Below, in pieces: positions 1-11,400 of a stretch of DNA of 64,000 nt. The notes beneath the pieces were generated by a model that did not search any database, was not told the origin of the DNA, and was given only the letters and a program-made list of their open reading frames with translations. Made by a program: the position numbers and the translations under genes. This DNA comes from Dasypus novemcinctus (taxonomy: Eukaryota > Chordata > Mammalia > Cingulata > Dasypodidae). The stretch spans positions 31,788,770 to 31,852,769 of the forward strand of contig NC_080682.1 of assembly GCF_030445035.2 (NCBI RefSeq), read 5' to 3'. The first letter of the stretch is position 1. Each line of letters starts with the position of its first letter.

Positions 1-124
1 GGGCCTCCTTTGCAAGAGCTTTAAAGGCAAGACTAGGTGTAGCAGATTAAACCTATCTACTAGGCTAGGGAATTAAGAATCAGTTTGCCTGGTAATTTCC
101 CAGTTTAAACCTTTGTCAGCCATA

Positions 125-665
125 AAATGCAAAAAAAAAACACAACAAAGATTAGGTTAATTTTCACATGAGAAAAATGTTGATGTAACCTGGCGGCCTG
201 CTGCCTCAGTCTCCCACTCCTGGGTTGGACAGCAGTGGAGGAGACCAGTTTAGGCCAGTCCTATGGGCAGTGGAAGGATGCCCAAGAAGGAGCTAACTAA
301 GTCGGTGCCATTTCAGCACTAAATTCTATTCCTTATTTGACAAAGGGGGGAGCAGGTAAAAACTTAAATGGTTGGAATGTGATAGAAGAAGTAGTTAAAT
401 CAAACTTTTGCATGGGAAAGTTAAATCTCAGATAAGCTGTAACTTCTGAAGTATCCAATCTATGGAAAAACAGGAAGAGCTTGCATGCTAGGCTTAGGGG
501 TATAAATTGTGTCATTTTTCTTTGTTCGTGGCACCAGCCATATCTGGCTCTGCACCCCTTCTTGCAAGATTGAGAATAAATTATTTTCTTCTCCAAAATC
601 TGGTGAGCCTTATTTTCCTCCAGAAGATTTCTTTCCAACAAAATAAAGGTAATTAGTGGCTCTAT
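125..665 (+). repeat. LTR-like module inside family X interior
   Basis: This roughly 540-base stretch is present in copies A and B (B: about 10858-11400, minus) but absent from the older copy D, where the flanking homologies meet near 59215-59240. It holds a second polypurine-like run (CAAAGGGGGGAGCAGG, 341-356), a TATA-like TATAAATT (501-508) and an AATAAA (575-580) followed by a T-rich stretch. This is the order expected of a 3' LTR from another element. I cannot fix its exact ends. It may instead be original family X sequence that was deleted from D. Confidence 0.4.
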
Positions 666-756
666 TAACAAATTTCAGTAAGTAAAGGAAAGTCCATAAA
701 AACTATGGAGAGATCTTTCCTGGGTTATGATTTTAAAAAAATTAAGTAATTGTGTA

Positions 757-816
757 ATGTGTTTTAAAACCTGGTAGTCAGTATGCATGTGTTTTAAAAC
801 CTGGTAGTCAGTATGC
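757..816 (+). repeat. 30-base tandem duplication in family X
   Basis: A 30-base unit ending in CTGGTAGTCAGTATGC occurs twice back to back without mismatch. The same doublet is in copy B at 10711-10770 (reverse strand). Copy D has a single unit near 59310-59346. The duplication therefore marks a younger subfamily containing A and B. Confidence 0.9.
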
Positions 817-3102
817 TTTTAAATTAATAATTTTAATAACTTAAAGAAAAGAAGTTTTTAGCTTCCTGTAAGGGAAAAAGAGAACATTCCTTGCATAAAC
901 TATTATGGTTTCAATTTTATTTAACTTGAGTGTAATCTCCAATAGTTAATTTATAAACTAAATTAACATTATGTATGAAATCTTTAATGAGTGAAATTAG
1001 GCTAAAGGAAAAAGATTGTAGATATGCTCTCTTAAATAAGGAGTAAATTTCTTTCATTGGTAATTGTAATTTAGTAAGTTTATTTAAACATGAGGTGGCT
1101 ACTCAATGTGGTTATAGTCAATTATAAAGAGTTTGTAAAACATCCTCCAACTGAAAATGTTTAAATAGTTCTAGTTCTAGAAAAGTCATTGTTAACTAAA
1201 ACTTAGATTGGTTATTGGTAGCAGAAATAACTTCATGATAATAAACCTGTCTGAAGGCCACTGCAAAGTACACATATAAGTAAATGGTAATAAAAAGTTA
1301 TCTTGATTATATTGGAAGTCTTCTGTTTTCATTTTAACAATGAAAAATAATATTTTTCCTCTATTACTAAAGTAAAGTACCTACTGTTATCTTCATAATA
1401 AAATTGTGTAAGTAGACAGTCATTTAATATATGATGTGTTGCATTAAATTGTTTAAAATATATATATAAACAACGAATAAACGTTAACATTATCAAACTC
1501 TTGTGCATTCGAACCAGGCCTTGTATACATTACAGGTGGCCTCTCCATGTGAGTTATTGGCTAGGCTGGTCACTGACCCCTCAATTAAAAATATGTGCTA
1601 TATCAGTCTCTGGTTCTGCTCCTGAAGTCGATGGAAACTATATTGCAGTTTCAAGCTCCTGCAGCCAATAATGTCTCGGTACAGCCAAGTGTACAATGGA
1701 TATCGCCTCCAGACTGGCACTGTTCCATAGAGCCAGAGAGCACTATGCACCAGGCTAGTGGAATACTGGAAAATCTCTCTAAGATGAAGGATGCTGCAAC
1801 TTGCTCACTGCGTTGAAGAACATGCTAAGTGGAGCCATGATACCAGGATACTGTAAGTGAAACTTAAACACAATTGGCATTATGGTCTGCTCTCATGGAG
1901 AGATAACATGTAAAGTATTACAAAACTGAAACTCAAAACTAATAATTGCAACTCTGAATCCTTATGCATTAAATAATACATTAGTTAATATTAAGTGCTG
2001 TACTTTTATCCTGTACTAAATATATGCCTAATAATTGTAATGTTATCTTTTCTATTTTGGATCAAGTGCAGAAATATATTAGACATGTTAAATTCCTGGT
2101 AAAATCATTTTCTGAACAGTTAATAACATGTCTATAGAATAAGGTGGCAGTCTCAGCCAGTCTCAGTCAACTTCTATATTCTGCTGTACTCTGCTGTGTA
2201 GCAAAAGTGAGGCTTGCTTGCTGATGGTGAGTCACCTATTGAACAAGTCAAAATTGCTAGAAATTGTACAATGAAAACCAAGGTGTAAAAATCTTTATTC
2301 TGTAGTTCTGATCACTCCCACAGGTGAAAACTAAGAGTATTTCCAAATTAGTGTTCTAATCCTGAGTGAAGCCAGTTGCCCAAGGTGTGCCAGTTCACCA
2401 GGAGCATCTGACAGAGCGAATGAGTGTCAATCATTGAACAGCTTGGAATGTGTCTTCAGACAAAGCTAAGTGTCTGTTGCAATTTCTCTCTAAAGATGGA
2501 TAACTTAAAAAAGAATATATATGCTGTTCCCACCAGCTTTTAAGGAATGCCATCTTTATAGGCACCTAACCTTGTTTACCTCTGTAATCCAATGTGTCCT
2601 CTTTTAAAAACAGGTATTCCAAATTTTTAATTAAGTTTGTTTCTTTCAGAGTGAACATCTTATTAACCATATGAAAACTTCATCCAACTTCGTACAGAAT
2701 GCCAGATCCATCTTCCTCCAGTTAGAATAAATTAAAGAGTTTTTACACCTTATTAGGCAATGACTACAGCCCATGGCCAGCAGGAAGCAGTTACAGAAAA
2801 GAGATCGTCTCCCTTCAGCACCCCTTTTAAATTAAAGGTGTAAACTCTTTAAGAGTAAAATAAAAGTAACAGATGGATCTGGAACCTGACTGGAAATCCA
2901 CGTGAGTGCCAGTGGCAGCAGAATAACTGCAGGAGGCCCCTGCCCAAGATTCTGCTGTCCAGAATGAAAAGTTCTAAACTTCTAAAAACAGTCCTGGATG
3001 CTGTACTAAAGACTGATAAATAATCAATCAAGACAACAGACAGCCATCCACCTCATAGCTCCAACAATAATTATGCCAAAGCTTAGCAAGTTAAACTTTG
3101 GC

Positions 3103-3115
3103 AAAAGGGGGGGAA
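3103..3115 (+). promoter_or_regulatory. Polypurine tract of copy A
   Basis: AAAAGGGGGGGAA sits directly before the LTR start TGATGTGGGC. In retroviruses this tract primes plus-strand DNA synthesis. Its form is close to the gammaretroviral one. The reverse complement is found at the same place in copy B (8412-8424). Confidence 0.8.
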
Positions 3116-3592
3116 TGATGTGGGCTATGGGTGGAAGGCTCTTTGTCTCTTCAAAGATAACTAAGTTGTTTGACTTGTGGGTGTGGAAAGGTAAGAGGCT
3201 GCAGTCCTGCCCTTAGGGACAGTGGAAGCGGCTCCAGTCCCAGGAAATGTTTAACAATGCAAGGGCTATAAACTTTAAGTATTTAGGGGAAATGCAAAAA
3301 GTAAATATGCTAAAAGCTTATCTAGAATGTCTGGAGTCCATGCTAAAAGCTTACCTAAGATGTGGAAGAGATATATGCTAATTGAAGCCTATTGAGAACT
3401 GAAACAAAGGGACCATTTGGCCTTTCCTCTCTGTATAAAAGATGTTTGAAAATCTTGTTCGGGGCTCGGGATTCAAACAGAAGTTCCCGAGTTCGGCTTG
3501 CCGTCAATAAACCATTTTTCCTTCTCAGAATCATTCCTGAGTCCTGGCCTCTCTATACTCAAATAATTGAGCTTCTCTTAAATTCCACAACA
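3116..3592 (+). repeat. Family X 3' LTR, copy A (477 bases)
   Basis: The LTR runs from TGATGTGGGC to CCACAACA (TG...CA ends). A TATA box (TATAAAAG, 3434-3441) and a polyadenylation signal (AATAAA, 3506-3511) lie 65-70 bases apart, marking U3, R and U5. It matches the two LTRs of copy B with a handful of substitutions, several clustered near 3490-3505. The following ATCC would be its target duplication, but the partner is outside the window. Confidence 0.9.
3434..3511 (+). promoter_or_regulatory. LTR core promoter and poly(A) signal
   Basis: TATAAAAG at 3434-3441 and AATAAA at 3506-3511 are the visible transcription start and processing signals of the copy A LTR. The same pair occurs on the minus strand of copy B's 5' LTR (TATA at 14849-14856, AATAAA at 14779-14784). 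Activity cannot be judged from sequence. Confidence 0.6.
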
Positions 3593-4496
3593 ATCCCTGT
3601 ATAAAATAGTTCATGGAGTTTCCCTCTATTCTGCAATCTCTTTTTCCCAATATAAATAATATTTCAAGATTGTACAAAACGTGGGTCTTTCATCACACTC
3701 TCAGTGCAACAAATAGTCGCTGAGTGCAATCTGACCACACAGCTTGTCTTACAGTGACATTATATAATGTTCTTTTTGACTCTTACTTTTGTGGACTCGA
3801 TTATATATAATATTTCTAGCAAAATCCATGAACTATAGACAACTCAAACATACTTGGGTAATTTATTACTTATATATTTCCTTTACCAATCACCATCACA
3901 ATCTTAATGACAGCACATATTATAAAAAATATTCCAAAATATGAAATATAAATAAGAGAAGTGAATGGACTGCAGATTATTTTCCACAACCACAGCTGCT
4001 AATAAACAGTTAAAAAATGTTTTTATGTATACTTTCAACCATTCTTTGCTTTTAAATATAATTAATTCTATATTGGTTTAGTGTATCCAAGTGACAATTT
4101 TGTCGAAGGAAAACACAATAATCTCTACCAAATTAAAATTTCCAGTTCAAGCTGGAGTTCATTAAGCATAAGCATTTCCTGAGTATTCAGTTGCAGAAAA
4201 TTAAGGGAGGCAGTCCATTAATGCTGGAAGAAAGTAATTTGACTCTATGGATAATGCAGTACATTAATTTAAAAAAATGTAAAAGAGGAAATGAAACTTT
4301 TGTTGTTATCTAAATAACATAATTAACAGGAAGAAAATATTTTATGATCAAGCTAATGTTTAATATATTTAATCTTCACTGGTAAAATTAAATAATAAAC
4401 ATTTATTCTCACTATAAAATTATTTCACAATATATAAAATGAGACAATAGAAAGAACAAGTAATATAATTTAATTTAAAATATTCAAATATATTAT
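3593..4496. other. Unassigned AT-rich interval
   Basis: I see no gene or recognisable repeat here; the sequence is AT-rich with no long open frame. It separates copy A from an ERVL-like LTR remnant. Confidence 0.5.
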
Positions 4497-4963
4497 CAGT
4501 CACTGCCCCCTGGGTAGGCTGATAAAAAGAGAGACTCATTCAAAAAGACACACAGAAGAAGGCACAGGAAGAAAGAGAGCTCCATAAACATGGCAGAGGA
4601 GAAATTTGATCCTGCAGCCCTGGTAAGAGAGATGAGCCTTTTACCTGATAGCTTACAAGTGAACAGAACAGTTAGCTGAGCTAAAGAAGCTCAGAAAGAA
4701 ACAAATCTTATGACAACTTATAGCTGAGATCGGAGGAAGCAGGTTCTTCAGAGCCTTAAGAGGAAAAAGGAAGGAGAGACCAGACCCGCCATCTTACTTC
4801 AACAAGTGATAACTGATTTTGGTGAGAAAGTATTTCTTACTGTGCCTTGAGTTGGACTCTTTAGAGTCTTGTAAATGTAGGTTTTTATCCCAAATAAATA
4901 CCCTTTATAAAAGACAACAGATTTCTGTTACTTTGCATCAGCACCCCTTTGACTGACTAATCC
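4497..4963 (+). repeat. ERVL-like LTR remnant
   Basis: The end of this block (CCTTTATAAAAG, then CAACAGATTTCTG, TTTGCATCAGCACCCC and GACTAA) matches the 3' end of the LTRs at 34877-35610 (+) and 54363-57007 (-). It includes an AAATAAATACC polyadenylation-like motif near 4890. It looks like the 3' portion of a solo ERVL-type LTR. Subfamily unknown. Confidence 0.6.
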
Positions 4964-5179
4964 AGTATGCAAATTTATAGTAGTGTAAATTAACATATGT
5001 AAGTAAAATTGATGGATTATAGTTTATGTTAGGTTTAATGAATAATGTCAAACAGCACTTCAATATTTGTGGAATTTTTCAGTACTACCGACTACATATA
5101 GGAGTTCCATTGTATTGGTATTTTGTATATTTTCTCTCCCTTTCTCTTGATGAGGATGCTAAAGATTTCTGAATATTAT

Positions 5180-5766
5180 TGTTGTAGAATTGAGAGAGAT
5201 TCAATTATTTGTGTATAGAAAAGCCAGGACTCAGGAATGATTTTGAGAAGGAAAAATGGTTTATTGATGGCCAGCCAGACTCAGGAGCTTTCTTTTTCAA
5301 ACCCAAGCCCGGAACAAGATTTTTGAGTTCCTTGTGAACATAGAGGAAAGGCCAAATGGTTCGTTTGTTTCAGTTCTCAATAGGCTTGAATTAGCATATT
5401 ATCTTCCACATCTCAGGTAAGCTTTTGACATGGACTTCATACATTCTAGATAAGCTTTTAGCACATTTGGTTTGCATTTTCCCTGAATATTTAAAGTTTA
5501 TAGAGTTTGCATTGATAAGCTGTTTCCTGGGACTGGAGTCATTGCCATGGTCACCAAGGGCAGGACTGCAGCCTCTTACCATCCCACACCCACAAGTCAG
5601 GACAGACAGTTTAGTTTAAAGTTATCTCCAAAGAGACAAAGAGCCTCCCACCCATAGCCCACATCATTTTCCCCATTTATGCCAAAGTTTAACTTGTTAA
5701 GCTTTGGCATAATTATTGTTGGAGCTATGAGGTGGGTGACTGTTTGTTGTTTTGATTGATTACTTT
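5180..5766 (-). mobile_element. Family X copy C: LTR plus internal stub
   Basis: Reverse-strand family X LTR (5180-5666, TG...CA ends intact) followed by about 100 bases of adjacent interior, including a decayed polypurine tract at about 5667-5675. Homology to copies A and B stops near 5766, where L1-like sequence begins. It is clearly more diverged from A and B than they are from each other, so it is an older insertion. Confidence 0.8.
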
Positions 5767-6285
5767 ATTAATCTTTCAAAGACAAACATTAGCTTTATTG
5801 ATAATCTCTATTTTAGTCTATTTGTGAATTGAATTATTCTGTTATTTTTTTTATCTTTATCTCTATACTGTTTGGTTTTAGTTTGCTTTTATTTACTTGA
5901 TCTTTATACTAGAGTATTTAAATCACTTATTGCACATTATTTTGCATCTTAATGTTAGAGGTAATATCTTTACACATTCTATAGATTTTAAAAAGATAAG
6001 GGAATATTATGAACATGTTATGGTCAATAAATTCAACAAATTATAAAGAAAGGATAAATTCCTTGAATATTATAAATCAAAAAATTAAAAAAATAGTAAA
6101 CTATACAATCTTAAAAGACTTTTATGTCTTCAGAAATTGAATTTATACCTTCAAATCTTTCCAGAAGGAAAAACCTGTTCCATATAATTCAACTGATGTA
6201 TTCTTCCCAACATTAAAGAAAAAAATACCAATTCTAAGCAAATACTTCCAGAAAAAGGAACAAAACAGAATATCTGAACTCTTTA

Positions 6286-6696
6286 TTTTTCAATTTAATT
6301 TTATTTTTTTCCTCTCCCCTCCACCCCCCCCAGTTGTCTATTCTCTGTGTCTTTTGGCTGCATGATCTTCTTTGTCCACTTCTGTTGTTGTCAGTGGCAC
6401 GGGAATCTGTGCTTCTTTTTGTTGCATCATCTTGCTGTGTCAGCTCTCCGTGTGTGCGGCACCATTCTTGGGCAGGCTGGACTTTCTTTGGCACTGGGCA
6501 GCTCTCCTTATGGGGTACACTTCTTGTACGTGGGGCTCCCCTAGGCAGGGACACCCCTGCATGGCAAAGCACTCCTTGTGTGCATCAGCACTGCATGTGG
6601 GCCAGATTTGCACAGGTCAAGGAGGCCTGGGGTTTGAACCGTGGACCTCCCGTGTGGTAGACAGGCGCTGTAACCACTGGGTCAAGTCTGCTTCCC
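6286..6696 (-). mobile_element. DAS-type tRNA-derived SINE 1
   Basis: Reverse-strand SINE. The tRNA-like head lies at the right end (about 6630-6696) and the T-rich complement of its A-rich tail at about 6286-6320. The imperfect flanks TGAACTCTTT (6275-6284) and TGAACTTTTT (6697-6706) are the likely target duplication. It interrupts an L1 ORF2 fragment. Short open frames here are SINE-derived, not genes. Confidence 0.9.
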
Positions 6697-6825
6697 TGAA
6701 CTTTTTCTTATGCCAGAATTTCACTGCTGTGTATCAAATATAATAACTGTTATTTACTTTTGTTAGCATTTTCTACATGGATAATGACATAACCTATAAA
6801 GATTTTACTTCTAAAAAATCCAACA

Positions 6826-7233
6826 GGGAAACGGACTTTGGTCCAATGGTTAGGGCGTCCGTCTACCACATGGGACATCCACGGTTCAAACCCCAGGCCT
6901 CCTTGACACGTGTGGAGCTGGCCCATGCACAGTGCTGATGCACGCAAGGAGTCCCGTGCCACACAGGGGTGTCCCCCACATAGGGGAGCCCCATGCGCAA
7001 GGAGTGCACTGGTAAGGAGAGCCGCCCAGTGTGAATGAAAGTGCAGCCTGCCCAGGAATGGTGCCACCCACACTTCCCATGCGCTGACGACAACAGAAGG
7101 GGACAAATAAACAAGATGCAGCAAAAAGACACAGAAAACAGACAACTGGGGGAGGGGAGGGGAATTAAATAAATTTTAAAAATAAATAAATAAATAATTA
7201 AATCTTAAAAATAAATAAATAAATAAATAAAAT
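6826..7233 (+). mobile_element. DAS-type tRNA-derived SINE 2
   Basis: Full-length head starting GGGAAACGGACTTTGG with a B-box-like GGTTCAAACC near 6884. The tail is an AAAT-rich run (about 7165-7233) that has expanded into a simple repeat. The flanks AAAAAATCCAACA (6813-6825) and AAAAACCCAACA (7234-7245) are the target duplication. Confidence 0.92.
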
Positions 7234-7936
7234 AAAAAACCCAACATAGTATTTTTAAAATGACATTTTAATAACTTAAAATTCTAAATACCTAATAAAA
7301 TATCTAATATTTAATAAAGTGTGATAAAATATTTGCAAGGCATTTACAGCTAAAAGTACAGAACATTCATGAAAAAAAAGTAAAAGAGCAACTCATAAAT
7401 CAAGTGACATTTCATGTTCATAGATGAAAAGATCAAAATTTTTAAAATGTCAATTTTTGTTCCTCCCAAATTAATCCCTAGTCAACACTTCCAAAATTCT
7501 AAGAAGACATTTCTTTTTCATATAAAACCTAACTCTAAACTTTATATGCCAATACAGAATATAATAGAATTTATTTGCAGAAACACTATTTGATATCACT
7601 ATATATTATAAAGTTACAGCAATCAAAGCAGTGTGACAGGCTGTTCATGGTTATTTCAAAATGGTTATTTCTCCCTTATCCTGCTTTGGAAGCAAAGGGA
7701 ATTCTTTGTATGAAATTCAGGGTGGGATCCTGATGGAGCTGCTTGAGGTAGCAAAGCCTGGGGGTGCCCCTAAAACTGAACCTCCATGAGATTTTTATCT
7801 CTCAAGCTAGTTCCCAGTAATTAGTCAATTGCCCTTTGGTTTTCCTACCAAAGTCTCTTTTCAGCCCTGATTTCTGCTCCAGTTATGCTGTGATTCTTTG
7901 TACCTGTCTCTCTCTTCAGTTTGGGGGCAGTCATAT

Positions 7937-8411
7937 TGTTGTAGAATTTAAGAGAAGTTCTTATTTGAGTATAGAGAGGCCAGGACTCAGGAAAGATTTT
8001 GAGAAGGAAAAATGGTTTATTGATGGCCGGCCGGACTCGGGAACTTCTGTTTGAATCCCGAGCCCCGAACAAGATTTTCAAATATCTTTTATACAGAGAG
8101 GAAAGGCCAAATGGTCCCTTTGTTTCAGTTCTCAATAGGCTTCAATTAGCATATATCTCTTCCACATCTTAGGTAAGCTTTTAGCATGGACTCCAGACAT
8201 TCTAGATAAGCTTTTAGCATATTTACTTTTTGCATTTCCCCTAAATACTTAAAGTTTATAGCCCTTGCATTGTTAAACATTTCCTGGGACTGGAGCCGCT
8301 TCCACTGTCCCTAAGGGCAGGACTGCAGCCTCTTACCTTTCCACACCCACAAGTCAAACAACTTAGTTATCTTTGAAGAGACAAAGAGCCTTCCACCCAT
8401 AGCCCACATCA
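7937..8411 (-). repeat. Family X 3' LTR, copy B (475 bases)
   Basis: Reverse-strand LTR with TG...CA ends. Against the 5' LTR of the same element I count about six substitutions and one 2-base indel over 475 positions. Left flank is ATAT. Confidence 0.92.
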
Positions 8412-8424
8412 TTCCCCCCCTTTT
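8412..8424 (-). promoter_or_regulatory. Polypurine tract of copy B
   Basis: TTCCCCCCCTTTT on the plus strand is the reverse complement of AAAAGGGGGGGAA, directly before the 3' LTR start. It is intact, so minus-strand template priming signals are preserved in this copy. Confidence 0.8.
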
Positions 8425-11400
8425 GCCAAAGTTTAACTTGCTAAGCTTTGGCATAATTATTGTTGGAGCTATGAGGTGGATGGCTGTCTGTTGTCTTGAT
8501 TGATTATTTATCAGTCTTTAGTACAGCATCCAGGACTGTTTTTAGAAGTTTAGAACTTTTCATTCTGGACAGCAGAATCTTGGGCAGGGGCCTCCTGCAG
8601 TTATTCTGCTGCCACTGGCACTCACGTGGATTTCCAGTCAGGTTCCAGATCCATCTGTTACTTTTATTTTACTCTTAAAGAGTTTACACCTTTAATTTAA
8701 AAGGGGTGCTGAAGGGAGACGATCTCTTTTCTGTAACTGCTTCCTGCTGGCCATGGGCTGTAGTCATTGCCTAATAAGGTGTAAAAACTCTTTAATTTAT
8801 TCTAACTGGAGGAAGATGGATCTGGCATTCTGTACGAAGTTGGATGAAGTTTTCATATGGTTAATAAGATGTTCACTCTGAAAGAAACAAACTTAATTAA
8901 AAATTTGGAATACCTGTTTTTAAAAGAGGACACATTGGATTACAGAGGTAGACAAGGTTAGGTGCCTATAAAGATGGCATTCCTTAAAAGCTGGTGGGAA
9001 CAGCATATATATTCTTTTTTAAGTTATCCATCTTTAGAGAGAAATTGCAACAGACACTTAGCTTTGTCTGAAGACACATTCCAAGCTGTTCAATGATTGA
9101 CACTCATTCGCTCTGTCAGATGCTCCTGGTGAACTGGCACACCTTGGGCAACTGGCTTCACTCAGGATTAGAACACTAATTTGGAAATACTCTTAGTTTT
9201 CACCTGTGGGAGTGATCAGAACTACAGAATAAAGATTTTTACACCTTGGTTTTCATTGTACAATTTCTAGCAATTTTGACTTGTTCAATAGGTGACTCAC
9301 CATCAGCAAGCAAGCCTCACTTTTGCTACACAGCAGAGTACAGCAGAATATAGAAGTTGACTGAGACTGGCTGAGACTGCCACCTTATTCTATAGACATG
9401 TTATTAACTGTTCAGAAAATGATTTTACCAGGAATTTAACATGTCTAATATACTTCTGCACTTGATCCAAAATAGAAAAGATAACATTACAATTATTAGG
9501 CATATATTTAGTACAGGATAAAAGTACAGCACTTAATATTAACTAATGTATTATTTAATGCATAAGGATTCAAGGTTGCAATTATTAGTTTTGAGTTTCA
9601 GTTTTGTAATACTTTACATGTTATCTCTCCATGAGAGCAGGCCATAATGCCAATTGTGTTTAAGTTTCACTTACAGTATCCTGGTATCATGGCTCCACTT
9701 AGCATGTTCTTCAACGCAGTGAGCAAGTTGCAGCATCCTTCATCTTAGAGAGATTTTCCAGTATTCCACTAGCCTGGTGCATAGTGCTCTCTGGCACTAT
9801 GGAACAGTGCCACTCTGGAGGCGATATCCATTGTATACTTGGCTGTACCGAGTCATTATTGGCTGCAGGAGCTTGAAACTGCAATATAGTTTCCATCGAC
9901 TTCAGGAGCAGAACCAGAGACTGATATAGCACATATTTTTAATTGAGGGGTCAGTGACCAGCCTAGCCAATAACTCACATGGAGAGGCCACCTGTAATGT
10001 ATACAAGGCCTGGTTCGAATGCACAAGAGTTTGATAATGTTAACGTTTATTCGTTGTTTATATATATATTTTAAACAATTTAATGCAACACATCATATAT
10101 TAAATGACTGTCTACTTACACAATTTTATTATGAAGATAACAGTAGGTACTTTACTTTAGTAATAGAGGAAAAATATTATTTTTCATTGTTAAAATGAAA
10201 ACAGAAGACTTCCAATATAATCAAGATAACTTTTTATTACCATTTACTTATATGTGTACTTTGCAGTGGCCTTCAGACAGGTTTATTATCATGAAGTTAT
10301 TTCTGCTACCAATAACCAATCTAAGTTTTAGTTAACAATGACTTTTCTAGAACTAGAACTATTTAAACATTTTCAGTTGGAGGATGTTTTACAAACTCTT
10401 TATAATTGACTATAACCACATTGAGTAGCCACCTCATGTTTAAATAAACTTACTAAATTACAATTACCAATGAAAGAAATTTACTCCTTATTTAAGAGAG
10501 CATATCTACAATCTTTTTCCTTTAGCCTAATTTCACTCATTAAAGATTTCATACATAATGTTAATTTAGTTTATAAATTAACTATTGGAGATTACACTCA
10601 AGTTAAATAAAATTGAAACCATAATAGTTTATGCAAGGAATGTTCTCTTTTTCCCTTACAGGAAGCTAAAAACTTCTTTTCTTTAAGTTATTAAAATTAT
10701 TAATTTAAAAGCATACTGACTACCAGGTTTTAAAACACATGCATACTGACTACCAGGTTTTAAAACACATTACACAATTACTTAATTTTTTTAAAAATCA
10801 TAACCCAGGAAAGATCTCTCCATAGTTTTTATGGACTTTCCTTACTGAAATTTGTTAATAGAGCCACTAATTACCTTTATTTTGTTGGAAAGAAATCTTC
10901 TGGAGGAAAATAAGGCTCACCAGATTTTGGAGAAGAAAATAATTTATTCTCAATCTTGCAAGAAGGGGTGCAGAGCCAGATATGGCTGGTGCCACGAACA
11001 AAGAAAAATGACACAATTTATACCCCTAAGCCTAGCATGCAAGCTCTTCCTGTTTTTCCATAGATTGGATACTTCAGAAGTTACAGCTTATCTGAGATTT
11101 AACTTTCCTATGCAAAAGTTTGATTTAACTGCTTCTTCTATCACATTCCAACCATTTAAGTTTTTACCTGCTCCCCCCTTTGTCAAATAAGGAATAGAAT
11201 TTAGTGCTGAAATGGCACCGACTTAGTTAGCTCCTTCTTGGGCATCCTTCCACTGCCCATAGGACTGGCCTAAACTGGTCTCCTCCACTGCTGTCCAACC
11301 CAGGAGTGGGAGACTGAGGCAGCAGGCCGCCAGGTTACATCAACATTTTTCTTATGTGAAAATTAACCTAATCTTTGTTGTGTTTTTTTTTTTTTGCATT

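Larger units (their letters stand above)
1..3592 (+). mobile_element. Family X LTR retroelement, copy A (3' part)
   Basis: This is the 3' half of an endogenous-retrovirus-like element: about 3.1 kb of internal sequence, a polypurine tract (3103-3115) and a 3' LTR (3116-3592). The left end lies outside the window. The whole segment is repeated in inverted orientation at 7937-11523 (copy B) with only occasional mismatches, and in older form at about 59.1-63.05 kb (copy D). No gag, pol or env reading frame is recognisable; the open frames present are short and unlike retroviral proteins. The polypurine tract followed by TGATGTGG resembles the gammaretrovirus (class I ERV) layout. The sequence after the LTR differs from that next to copy B, so A and B look like separate integrations. 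Confidence 0.85.
5767..7650 (+). mobile_element. LINE-1 ORF2 fragment, likely 5'-inverted
   Basis: From about 5970 the plus strand reads like L1 ORF2 between endonuclease and reverse transcriptase (IREYYE-like start), continuing past two SINEs to about 7650, where it resembles the ORF2 region around the KATVIKTVW-type segment. The adjacent 5767-5960 stretch reads as L1 ORF2 on the minus strand, from the part that normally lies just upstream. Frames are heavily broken. The opposite-strand junction fits 5' inversion during insertion. Confidence 0.55.
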
